NCBI GenBank assembly: GCA_015494385.1
Contig: WGBJ01000480.1
Location: 1 to 6,799 of the forward strand
Source: Marinosulfonomonas sp.
GTDB lineage: Bacteria; Pseudomonadota; Alphaproteobacteria; Rhodobacterales; Rhodobacteraceae
Direction: 5' to 3'
DNA: 6,799 bases
Positions 1 through 5,469 of this stretch are shown piece by piece (the stretch's first letter is position 1; every line of letters starts with the position of its first letter). A program made the translations under genes and the position numbers. The notes beneath the pieces were generated by a model that had not been told where the DNA came from, searched no databases, and saw only the letters and a list, made by a program, of their open reading frames with translations.

Positions 1-52
1 GCAGCTTTTCTTCGGCAGGCGACAGCGGGTCAAAGGATTTGATCGTTACCAT
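1..52 (-). CDS. 5' end of an unidentified gene running off the left edge
   Basis: An open minus-strand frame starts at the ATG at 52-50 and reads MVTIKSFDPLSPAEEKL before the window ends. An in-frame ATG 21 bases upstream (73-71) would add MACHSGE. Neither ATG has a clear Shine-Dalgarno sequence, so the start is uncertain. The peptide is hydrophilic with no signal sequence. An LSPAEEKL-like stretch near the N-terminus fits a soluble protein, but 17 residues cannot identify a family. The gene lies downstream of the flavoprotein/DUF2783 pair on the same strand, separated by about 90 bases containing two strong hairpins. It could be the last gene of that operon or the first of a new unit. The reading frame and composition look like real coding sequence, but no function is proposed. 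Confidence 0.5.
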   Translation of the reverse strand, partial: MVTIKSFDPLSPAEEKL

Positions 53-97
53 TTCGCCAGAGTGGCACGCCATACCGCAACGGGCAAGCGGCGCGCC

Positions 98-118
98 CGA
101 AATCTTGCAAAGATTTCG
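98..118. repeat. perfect 9-bp hairpin, first of a tandem pair
   Basis: Arms 98-106 (CGAAATCTT) and 110-118 (AAGATTTCG) are perfectly complementary around a 3-base loop. The hairpin lies between the DUF2783 gene and the next minus-strand start. Its central 11 bases, read on the minus strand (TCTTTGCAAGA), equal the centre of the neighbouring hairpin read on the plus strand. There is no clean T-run after the stem, so it is not a textbook intrinsic terminator. A REP-like dispersed element or an mRNA 3'-end stabiliser or attenuator is equally possible. Confidence 0.75.
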
Positions 119-120
119 TC

Positions 121-143
121 CTGTTTTCTTTGCAAGAAAACAG
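121..143. repeat. perfect 10-bp hairpin, second of a tandem pair, abutting the DUF2783 stop codon
   Basis: Arms 121-130 (CTGTTTTCTT) and 134-143 (AAGAAAACAG) pair perfectly around a 3-base loop. On the minus strand the stem begins at the base directly after the TAG stop (146-144) of the DUF2783 gene. Two bases separate it from the 98-118 hairpin. The position right at the 3' end of a coding region suits partial termination or protection of the upstream message from 3' exonucleases. No T-run follows immediately, so termination is inferred, not shown. Confidence 0.75.
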
Positions 144-332
144 CTACCCCTTCGCGGCCTTCATCGCCTGTTCCAGCACCTTGCGGTCGCCAATGTGGTT
201 GGCCAGCAGCAGGATCAGACGGGCATTGATCGCATCGGATTCCTCTTTGCTGTGACCTTCGTGCAGGGCCAGCAGATCGGCATAGAAATCATCGGCACCT
301 TTGATATTCGGGGTGGTGATCAGATCGGTCAT
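144..332 (-). CDS. DUF2783 small protein, probable coupling partner of the FAD hydroxylase
   Basis: A 62-residue acidic-to-neutral protein, roughly 7 kDa, matching the DUF2783 pattern: DDFYADLLALHEG (residues 14-26), then a helix containing ESDAINARLILLLANHIGD (31-49). It is predicted to be all helical, with no membrane segment or signal. Its ATG directly follows the TAA of the flavoprotein gene (TAAATG), and a strong GGGAGG lies 7 bases upstream, so translation of the two is probably coupled. In Pseudomonas putida the 3-hydroxyphenylacetate 6-hydroxylase has a large flavoprotein (MhaA) and an essential coupling protein of about 6 kDa (MhaB). Size, gene order and the neighbouring homogentisate genes suggest this protein plays the MhaB role. 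The family match is confident. The coupling function is inferred from context, because I cannot align it to MhaB here. Confidence 0.85.
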   Translation of the reverse strand: MTDLITTPNIKGADDFYADLLALHEGHSKEESDAINARLILLLANHIGDRKVLEQAMKAAKG

Positions 333-1943
333 TTACTTGCCTCCCTGCATAGTGGCGGTTTTCAAGGCGTCCAGAACGGCCGCTTTGTCATAGCTTTGCC
401 AGCGGGCCGCAACATGTTGATCGGGGCGCATCAGATAAACAGCAGATTTCGCGTCCCCCAGATAACGGGCGGCAAATTCGGGGCTTTCGTCGGGGGACAG
501 GTGGATAATTTCAGTCTCTATTCCGCCCAAATCAAGCGTATCATCCACCTTGCCCCCAATCACCAGCAACTGGAACCTGTCACCCAGCCTGTCCAGCAAC
601 CAGCCCTGTTTCAGCGGTGCATCAACGGCAGGTGAGCCGGGGCGCAGGGCCACCGGCAGCGTTTCGTCATCCGGTCCGTTCAGAACCGAGCCATCATAGG
701 TGCAGGGCACAGACAGGCGGCCAGAATTCACCAGCGGGCGGGCGAATTCATAATGTTCGGACAGGTCCAGAACCGCATTTCTAAACACGCGGCTGATCTC
801 GGATTTCGGCGTGATAAAATCGGTCGAACGGCTGGAATTCAGGATATTCTCATCCGCCCCGTAGACCCGCTCGTCACTATAGGTATCCAGCAGCGCATCA
901 GGCGCCTTGCCCTCCAGCACCAGCTTCAGCTTCCAGGCCAGATTGTCGGTATCCTGCAGGCCCGAGTTCGCCCCGCGCGCGCCGAACGGCGAAACCTGAT
1001 GCGCGGCGTCACCGGCAAACAGCACACGGCCATGGCGGAATGCCTCCATCCGGCGGCACTGGAAGGTATAGATCGAGACCCACTCCAGCTCGAACTTCGC
1101 ATCCTCGCCCAGCATCGCATGCAGGCGCGGGATTACGTTTTCCGGCTTCATTTCCTTCTCGCGGTCAATGTCCCAGCCCAGCTGCAAATCAATCCGCCAG
1201 ACATTATCGGGCTGTTTGTGCAGCAAGGCCGACTGGCCACGGTTGAACGGCGGATCAAACCAGAACCAGCGTTCGGTCGGGAAATCGGCCTCCATGATCA
1301 CATCGGCAATCAGGAAGTTATCCTCGAACACACGCCCCACGAAATCCAGCCCCAGCATCCGGCGGGTGGGGGAATTGGCGCCGTCACAAGCAATCAACCA
1401 ATCCGCTTCCAGCAGGTATGATCCATCCGGCGTTTCCACCTCGATTGTGACATGATCGTCATGGGTGCCAATCGCCTCGACCCGGTTTTTGCCACGCAAT
1501 TCGATCGGCTTGCCTTCGGCCTGCAATTCGCGGACGCGGTTCACCATGTATTCTTCAAAATAATACTGTTGCAGATTGATAAAGGCGGGGTTTTTGTGGC
1601 CTGCCTCGTCCAGCAGGTTGAATTTGTAAACCTCGCGGGTATCAAAGAACACCTTGCCGGTGTCCCAGACCACGCCCTTGTCCACCATCAGCTCGCCACA
1701 GCCCAGACGGTCCAGAATTTCCAGCGGGCGCTTGGCGAAACATATGGCGCGACTGCCAAACGACACCTTGTCGTTGTCATCCAGAACCACCACCGGCACG
1801 TCCTGCTGCGCCAGATCAATCGCCACGCCCAGCCCGATCGGGCCGGCCCCGATCACCACAACAGGGTGGCGGGCGGGTTTGGTTTTATCCTGATCCCTGG
1901 ATCGTTTGTAAGGATACATCGGGGTTTCAAAGATTTTGGTCAT
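333..1943 (-). CDS. class A FAD-dependent aromatic hydroxylase (MhaA/MhpA-like large component)
   Basis: A 536-residue flavoprotein monooxygenase of the phenol hydroxylase/MhpA type, which adds one oxygen atom to an aromatic ring using FAD and NAD(P)H. Visible motifs in order: the dinucleotide-binding GAGPIG at 32-37; the CDG motif at 186-188 (CDGANSPTRR); the flavin-ribityl GD motif at 311-312 within GDAAHQVSPFGARGANSG; and a C-terminal thioredoxin-like domain from about 430 ending in YLMRPDQHVAARW (503-515). No signal peptide or membrane segment is seen, so it should be cytosolic. The start has AAGGA 7 bases upstream, overlapping the stop of the metallo-beta-lactamase gene. Pairing with DUF2783 and proximity to hmgA-maiA-fahA suggest a hydroxyphenylacetate-type substrate giving homogentisate, as MhaA does in Pseudomonas putida. 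The fold and enzyme class are clear. The substrate is inferred, and an MhpA-like or other phenol substrate remains possible. Confidence 0.9.
   Translation of the reverse strand: MTKIFETPMYPYKRSRDQDKTKPARHPVVVIGAGPIGLGVAIDLAQQDVPVVVLDDNDKVSFGSRAICFAKRPLEILDRLGCGELMVDKGVVWDTGKVFFDTREVYKFNLLDEAGHKNPAFINLQQYYFEEYMVNRVRELQAEGKPIELRGKNRVEAIGTHDDHVTIEVETPDGSYLLEADWLIACDGANSPTRRMLGLDFVGRVFEDNFLIADVIMEADFPTERWFWFDPPFNRGQSALLHKQPDNVWRIDLQLGWDIDREKEMKPENVIPRLHAMLGEDAKFELEWVSIYTFQCRRMEAFRHGRVLFAGDAAHQVSPFGARGANSGLQDTDNLAWKLKLVLEGKAPDALLDTYSDERVYGADENILNSSRSTDFITPKSEISRVFRNAVLDLSEHYEFARPLVNSGRLSVPCTYDGSVLNGPDDETLPVALRPGSPAVDAPLKQGWLLDRLGDRFQLLVIGGKVDDTLDLGGIETEIIHLSPDESPEFAARYLGDAKSAVYLMRPDQHVAARWQSYDKAAVLDALKTATMQGGK
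340..345 (-). promoter_or_regulatory. strong Shine-Dalgarno for the DUF2783 gene, inside the flavoprotein gene
   Basis: The minus strand reads GGGAGG, 7 bases before the ATG at 332-330. The site lies wholly within the last codons of the upstream flavoprotein gene. Together with the zero-base TAAATG junction it fixes the start and suggests the two proteins are made in a controlled ratio. Confidence 0.8.
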
Positions 1944-1950
1944 GGTCTGA

Positions 1951-1955
1951 TCCTT
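1951..1955 (-). promoter_or_regulatory. Shine-Dalgarno of the flavoprotein gene, overlapping the upstream stop codon
   Basis: The minus strand reads AAGGA, 7 bases before the ATG at 1943-1941. The first two bases of this site are also the last two bases of the TAA stop (1956-1954) of the metallo-beta-lactamase gene, so the two genes are closely linked in one message. Confidence 0.7.
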
Positions 1956-2904
1956 ATCCCTGCAACGCTTCCCACATCTCTATATCACGTTGTGCGGTCC
2001 AGATGCGAGGTGTGTCGATGCCGCGGGCTTCGTCATAGGCGCGGGCGACGTTGAAGGGCAGGCAATGCTCGTAAATCGCATAGTCACTGAACTTGGGATC
2101 ACATTCTTCCCGAACGGCATCCCATGCTTCTTTCAGGCTGCCACCACGGGCGGCGACACGGGCGGCGGGGCGGTAGGTGCTTTCGACAAAATCCAGTGTG
2201 CTTTCCAACGCTGCGGCCACCTTGGCCCGCCCGATCAGGGCATCCCCGCGACCCGGTGCAATGCTGACCGGATCAAAGCTGGCAATGTTTTCCAGCGTCT
2301 CGCCCCAGTCGGCGAAATGACCGTCACCGCAATAACAGGCGGAATGGTATTCGACGATATCGCCGGTGAACATCACCTCGGCATCGGGCACCCAGACCAC
2401 GGCGTCGCCAGCCGTGTGGGCGCGACCCAGATGCATGATGTCAACGCGGCGGTTGCCCAGATAGACGGTCATGGAATCGGAAAAGGTGGTAGTGGGCCAT
2501 GTCAGGCCGGGGATGCTCTCGTGACCCTCGAACAGGCGGGGGAAGCGTTGGAATTCACTGTCCCAATCCTCTTGGCCGCGTTCAACTACCATGCCGCGTG
2601 CCGCGTCCGACATGATGATTTCCGGTGCGCCATAAGCCGATGCGCCCAGCACCCGAACCGCGTGATAATGCGTCAGAACCAGATGGGAAATCGGCTTGTC
2701 CGTCACCTTGCGGATTTCCGCGATCACCTTTTCGGCCAGTCGCGGGGTGGCTTGTGCTTCGATCACCATGACGCTTTCGTCACCGATGATCACGCCGGAA
2801 TTCGGGTCGCCCTCGGCTGTGAATGCCCACAACCCGTCGCCGATTTCAACAAAGCTGGTCTTTTTCTCGGTCATGTCGCCTTGCGATGCGAATGCTTTGG
2901 CCAT
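1954..2904 (-). CDS. metallo-beta-lactamase-fold protein with a degenerate second zinc site
   Basis: A 316-residue cytosolic protein with the MBL fold in residues about 18-220, followed by a helical C-terminal extension. The usual HxHxDH signature reads THYHAVRVLGAS (78-89): H79 and H81 remain, but the Asp and third His are Val83 and Arg84. The middle His is kept (H163 in RAHTAGD), as is the bridging Asp (D182 in FTGD). The last metal His, normally in a PGHG motif, is Arg219 in APGRGD. So the ligands of zinc site 1 are present and all three specific to site 2 are gone. A Cys/His-rich stretch (HSACYCGDGH, 187-196) follows the bridging Asp. The start is supported by AGGAG 9 bases upstream. It leads the cassette with the FAD hydroxylase, 10 bases apart. 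A hydrolase for an aromatic ester or lactone is plausible but not shown, and the protein may instead be a non-hydrolytic binder. Confidence 0.85.
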   Translation of the reverse strand: MAKAFASQGDMTEKKTSFVEIGDGLWAFTAEGDPNSGVIIGDESVMVIEAQATPRLAEKVIAEIRKVTDKPISHLVLTHYHAVRVLGASAYGAPEIIMSDAARGMVVERGQEDWDSEFQRFPRLFEGHESIPGLTWPTTTFSDSMTVYLGNRRVDIMHLGRAHTAGDAVVWVPDAEVMFTGDIVEYHSACYCGDGHFADWGETLENIASFDPVSIAPGRGDALIGRAKVAAALESTLDFVESTYRPAARVAARGGSLKEAWDAVREECDPKFSDYAIYEHCLPFNVARAYDEARGIDTPRIWTAQRDIEMWEALQG

Positions 2905-2913
2905 GTGGTCTTT

Positions 2914-2918
2914 CTCCT
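2914..2918 (-). promoter_or_regulatory. Shine-Dalgarno of the metallo-beta-lactamase-fold gene
   Basis: The minus strand reads AGGAG, 9 bases before the ATG at 2904-2902. It favours this start over the later in-frame Met at residue 11. It lies in the 58-base region shared with the divergent plus-strand gene. Confidence 0.75.
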
Positions 2919-2930
2919 GGTTTTACCTAG

Positions 2931-2948
2931 ACAGCGGTGTGCTGCTGT
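2931..2948. promoter_or_regulatory. short inverted repeat in the divergent intergenic region, candidate operator
   Basis: ACAGC (2931-2935) and GCTGT (2944-2948) form a perfect inverted repeat around 8 bases. It sits in the only intergenic space (2905-2962) between the minus-strand catabolic cassette and the plus-strand DUF2585 gene. Neither direction shows a convincing -35/-10 pair. A regulator-binding site is possible, but five-base arms can arise by chance. Confidence 0.25.
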
Positions 2949-2962
2949 GATTCTGTGCTTGT

Positions 2963-3529
2963 ATGAGTATTAACAGACGTAATTTTCCGTATTGGCTTGT
3001 TTTCGCCATTATCCTTGCAACCGCTGGCATTCTTTATTCGATGGGCCGTGTGCTGATCTGTAAATGCGGCACGGTCAAACTGTGGTATTTCGAATTGAAT
3101 ACCTCGGAAGGGTCGCAGCATCTGTTTGACTGGTACAGCCCCAGCCACCTGATACACGGGATTCTTTTCTACGCTATCCTTTGGCTGGTTGCGCGGCGGC
3201 TGGATGTCGGCTGGCGGTTGGTGATCGCCACGATTGTCGAGGCTGCGTGGGAAATTATGGAAAACACCAATGCGGTGATTGAGCGTTATCGCGAGGTCAC
3301 CATTTCGCTGGATTATTACGGCGACAGCGTGGTCAATTCGATGGCCGACATTTTCGCGATGCTGGTCGGCTTCTGGCTGGCACGGCGGCTGCCGATCTGG
3401 GCCAGCGTGGCAATTGTGATCGGGTTCGAGGTGCTGACCACCGCGTTGATCCGCGATGGTCTGGCGCTGAACATCATCATGCTGCTGTATCCTCTGGATA
3501 TCATCCGCGATTGGCAGGCGGCGCTTTAG
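2963..3529 (+). CDS. DUF2585 (UPF0314) multi-pass inner-membrane protein
   Basis: A 188-residue membrane protein matching the DUF2585 family by its motif order: GRVLICKCGTVKLW (28-41), SQHLFDWYSPSHLIHG (51-66), WEIMENT (96-102), RYREVT (108-113), YYGDSVVNSMAD (118-129) and a C-terminal LNIIMLLYPLDIIRDWQ. Hydrophobic segments fall near 10-27, 62-78, 84-98, 124-140 and 146-162, giving about five membrane passes. Length agrees with the family as I know it. The conserved Asp, His, Glu and Asn residues at membrane borders suggest an active or metal site, but the family has no known function. The ATG at 2963 is the first in frame after a TGA at 2948-2950. It has no visible Shine-Dalgarno, so the message may be leaderless or poorly translated. 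It is transcribed against the surrounding genes and converges on fahA with a 26-base gap. Nothing ties it functionally to homogentisate breakdown. Confidence 0.9.
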   Translation: MSINRRNFPYWLVFAIILATAGILYSMGRVLICKCGTVKLWYFELNTSEGSQHLFDWYSPSHLIHGILFYAILWLVARRLDVGWRLVIATIVEAAWEIMENTNAVIERYREVTISLDYYGDSVVNSMADIFAMLVGFWLARRLPIWASVAIVIGFEVLTTALIRDGLALNIIMLLYPLDIIRDWQAAL

Positions 3530-3555
3530 GGCCGGATATGTGGCTCTGACCCGCA

Positions 3556-4818
3556 CTATTCGAACGGGTTTTTCACGGCGGGCAGGATTGTCCCGCGACA
3601 TTCACCAAAGCCGATCCGGTATCCATCCCCCTGCGCATGACCCTTCAGGGTCAGGGTATCGCCATCTTCGATAAAGCTGCGGGTTTCGCCGGTATCCAGC
3701 GTGAACGGCTCGCGTCCCGCCCAGCTGAGTTCCAGCAACGAGCCGAATTCACCCTTGGTCGGGCCGGATATGGTGCCGGACCCCAACAGATCACCTGCGT
3801 TCATTTGACAACCACAAACCGCGTGGTGGCACAGTTGCTGTGCGGCGGAATAATACATCCGGCTGTAATTGGTGCGGGTGATGGTGGTGGCTTTGGCAGC
3901 ACCTGCAGGCTGCATGGTGACTTCCAGATTGATGTCATACAGGCCGGGTTTGTTTTCGGCCAGATAGGGCAGCAGTTCCTTTTCGCGCGGCGGTGTGGCG
4001 GTGCGAAAATCCTCTAGTGCGGCGGCGGTTACGATCCACGGGCTGATGGTGGTGCCGAATGCCTTGCCCTGAAACGGGCCAAGCGGCTGGTATTCCCAAC
4101 CCTGAATATCGCGCGCGGACCAGTCGTTCAGCAGCACATAGCCGAAAATCATCGCGTCGGCCTGATCCACGGTAATCGGTTGGCCCATGGTGGAACCGGT
4201 GCCGACAATCGCGCCCATCTCCAGTTCGATGTCCAGCCGTTTACACGGACCAAACGAAGGCATCTCGGCGTCCGGAGCTTTGGTCTGGCCCAGCGGGCGG
4301 TGAATATCAGTGCCCGACACCACCACGGTCGAGGCGCGACCGTTATAACCGATCGGGATGTGCAGCCAATTGGCCGGCAGGTCGGGCGAGCCACGCAGGA
4401 TCGACCCCATATTCTTGGCGTGCTGCATACCGGCATAGAAATCGGTGTATTCGGACACGGCAATGGGCATATGCAGGGTGGCATCGGATTGTGCCACCAA
4501 ATGTGGCTCTAACGCTGCTTGTTTCGCCGATCCTTCAGCCAAAGCCGCTGTCAGGTCCGCACGAAAGGCGGCCCATGCCTCGGCACCCAGATCCATAAAG
4601 TCGTTCCAGAACGGTACGTCGAACACGGGCACATCTGCGGGTGTAAATACCCCCGCTTCCTCGGCGGCGGTGAGGTCCAGAATCATATCGCCAATGGCCA
4701 CGCCGCAATGGGCGTCCCCTTCGCCAATGGAAAACACGCCATAAGGCAGGTTGTTCAGCGGGAAATCGGTGTCGGCGGTATTGGCCGATGTGATCCATGA
4801 TTTAAGCAGGTTGGACAT
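3556..4818 (-). CDS. fahA: fumarylacetoacetase
   Basis: A 420-residue enzyme that hydrolyses 4-fumarylacetoacetate to fumarate and acetoacetate, the last step of homogentisate breakdown in the cytosol. An N-terminal SH3-like domain (about 15-118, with PYGVFS at 25-30) precedes the catalytic FAH domain. Residues matching the mouse enzyme are present: metal ligands D126, E198, E200 and D232; catalytic H133 in MQHAKNMGS; and Q239, K252 and E363. The typical NDWSARDIQGWEYQPLGPF stretch is at 231-249. Length is that of full-size FAH rather than the short FAH-domain hydrolases. GAGGA lies 6 bases before the ATG, and the maiA stop codon lies 9 bases upstream of the start, so it belongs to the hmgA-maiA-fahA operon and is probably its last gene. 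Its 3' end faces the DUF2585 gene, with no clear terminator between them. Confidence 0.97.
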   Translation of the reverse strand: MSNLLKSWITSANTADTDFPLNNLPYGVFSIGEGDAHCGVAIGDMILDLTAAEEAGVFTPADVPVFDVPFWNDFMDLGAEAWAAFRADLTAALAEGSAKQAALEPHLVAQSDATLHMPIAVSEYTDFYAGMQHAKNMGSILRGSPDLPANWLHIPIGYNGRASTVVVSGTDIHRPLGQTKAPDAEMPSFGPCKRLDIELEMGAIVGTGSTMGQPITVDQADAMIFGYVLLNDWSARDIQGWEYQPLGPFQGKAFGTTISPWIVTAAALEDFRTATPPREKELLPYLAENKPGLYDINLEVTMQPAGAAKATTITRTNYSRMYYSAAQQLCHHAVCGCQMNAGDLLGSGTISGPTKGEFGSLLELSWAGREPFTLDTGETRSFIEDGDTLTLKGHAQGDGYRIGFGECRGTILPAVKNPFE

Positions 4819-4824
4819 TATGGT

Positions 4825-4829
4825 TCCTC
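4825..4829 (-). promoter_or_regulatory. Shine-Dalgarno of fahA, overlapping the maiA stop codon
   Basis: The minus strand reads GAGGA, 6 bases before the fahA ATG at 4818-4816. It shares bases with the maiA TGA (4830-4828), which implies translational linkage within the operon. Confidence 0.75.
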
Positions 4830-5469
4830 AGGACTGTGCGTCAGGTTGGTTTTCGGGCCGTGCCGCATCGAATGCGGGCAGGGCCAGACAGTTTTGTTCG
4901 ATCTCGGTCAGGCGGGCGTAAGGGGTCAGATCCAGATCCCAGCGCCGTGCGTTATAATACTGCGCCACAAGGCAAATGTCAGCAAATCCCGGCGCATCGC
5001 CAAAGGCAAAGGGCGTATCATCGCGCACCATTTGTTGCAGCGCATTAAATCCCTTGCCGGTCCAGTGGCGCATCCATTCGGCGCTGTCCTCGCGACTGGC
5101 CCCGAAACGGGCCTCGAGGTGTTGCACCACACGCAGGTTATTAACGGGATGGACATCAGCGGCAAGAACCAGCGCCGCCGCTTTGACATGTGCGCGTTCA
5201 ATCGGATCAGAGGGTAGCAAGGGTGGTTCGGGGTTGGTGATGTCCAGATACTCGCAAATCGCCAGTGACTGGGTCAGGGGGGTGCCGTCATCCAGCACCA
5301 AGGTCGGCACCAGATGCGACGGATTTAACGCCACATAGTCGGGCGCATGTTGCTGACCGCCATCTTCCAGCAGATGCACAGGCACGACCTCATAATCCAG
5401 CCCCTTCATGTTCAGCGCAATGCGAACACGGTAGGCGGCGGTTGATCTCCAGTAGGAATAGAGCCTCAT
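4828..5469 (-). CDS. maiA: maleylacetoacetate isomerase (zeta-class glutathione S-transferase)
   Basis: A 213-residue protein that isomerises 4-maleylacetoacetate to 4-fumarylacetoacetate using glutathione, the middle step of the pathway. The N-terminal thioredoxin-like domain begins [21 protein letters not shown]9/T10 take the place of the SS(C/A) zeta-class active-site motif. VP at 54-55 and QS at 67-68 are the expected glutathione-binding contacts. The helical C-terminal domain carries HPVNNLRV (107-114) and the N-capping Asp in GFADICLV (161-168). The frame is open further upstream to an ATG at 5517, but the Met at 5469 aligns with the family start. It also overlaps the hmgA stop as ATGA, with a G-rich AAGGGGG four bases upstream, so the shorter form is chosen. 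The coupling indicates co-translation with hmgA. Confidence 0.95.
   Translation of the reverse strand: MRLYSYWRSTAAYRVRIALNMKGLDYEVVPVHLLEDGGQQHAPDYVALNPSHLVPTLVLDDGTPLTQSLAICEYLDITNPEPPLLPSDPIERAHVKAAALVLAADVHPVNNLRVVQHLEARFGASREDSAEWMRHWTGKGFNALQQMVRDDTPFAFGDAPGFADICLVAQYYNARRWDLDLTPYARLTEIEQNCLALPAFDAARPENQPDAQS

Noticed and set aside
39..635. Plus-strand open frame spanning the hairpins and the DUF2783 gene
   Set aside because: It is antisense to two recognised genes, and its start lies within the partial left-edge gene. No motif or ribosome site supports it.
753..1421. Plus-strand open frame of 222 codons inside the flavoprotein gene
   Set aside because: Antisense to a gene whose FAD motifs run through the same bases. 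No independent support.
1990..2973. Plus-strand open frame of 327 codons opposite the metallo-beta-lactamase gene
   Set aside because: It lies antisense to a gene with clear MBL motifs and a ribosome site, has no recognisable domain, and is explained by high GC at third codon positions leaving the opposite frame open.
3530..3555. Possible bidirectional terminator between DUF2585 and fahA
   Set aside because: Only a weak imperfect pairing (GGGCC with GGCTC) is visible and no T-run follows on either strand.
2927..3601. Minus-strand open frame of 224 codons opposite the DUF2585 gene
   Set aside because: Its product is rich in Arg, Gln, Pro and His with no domain. It runs into the end of fahA and covers the well-matched DUF2585 gene, so it is a shadow frame.
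3529..3774. A 12-base string GGGCCGGATATG occurring at 3529-3540 and again at 3763-3774
   Set aside because: The second copy lies inside fahA coding sequence, and neither copy extends further or forms a palindrome, so chance is the simplest explanation.
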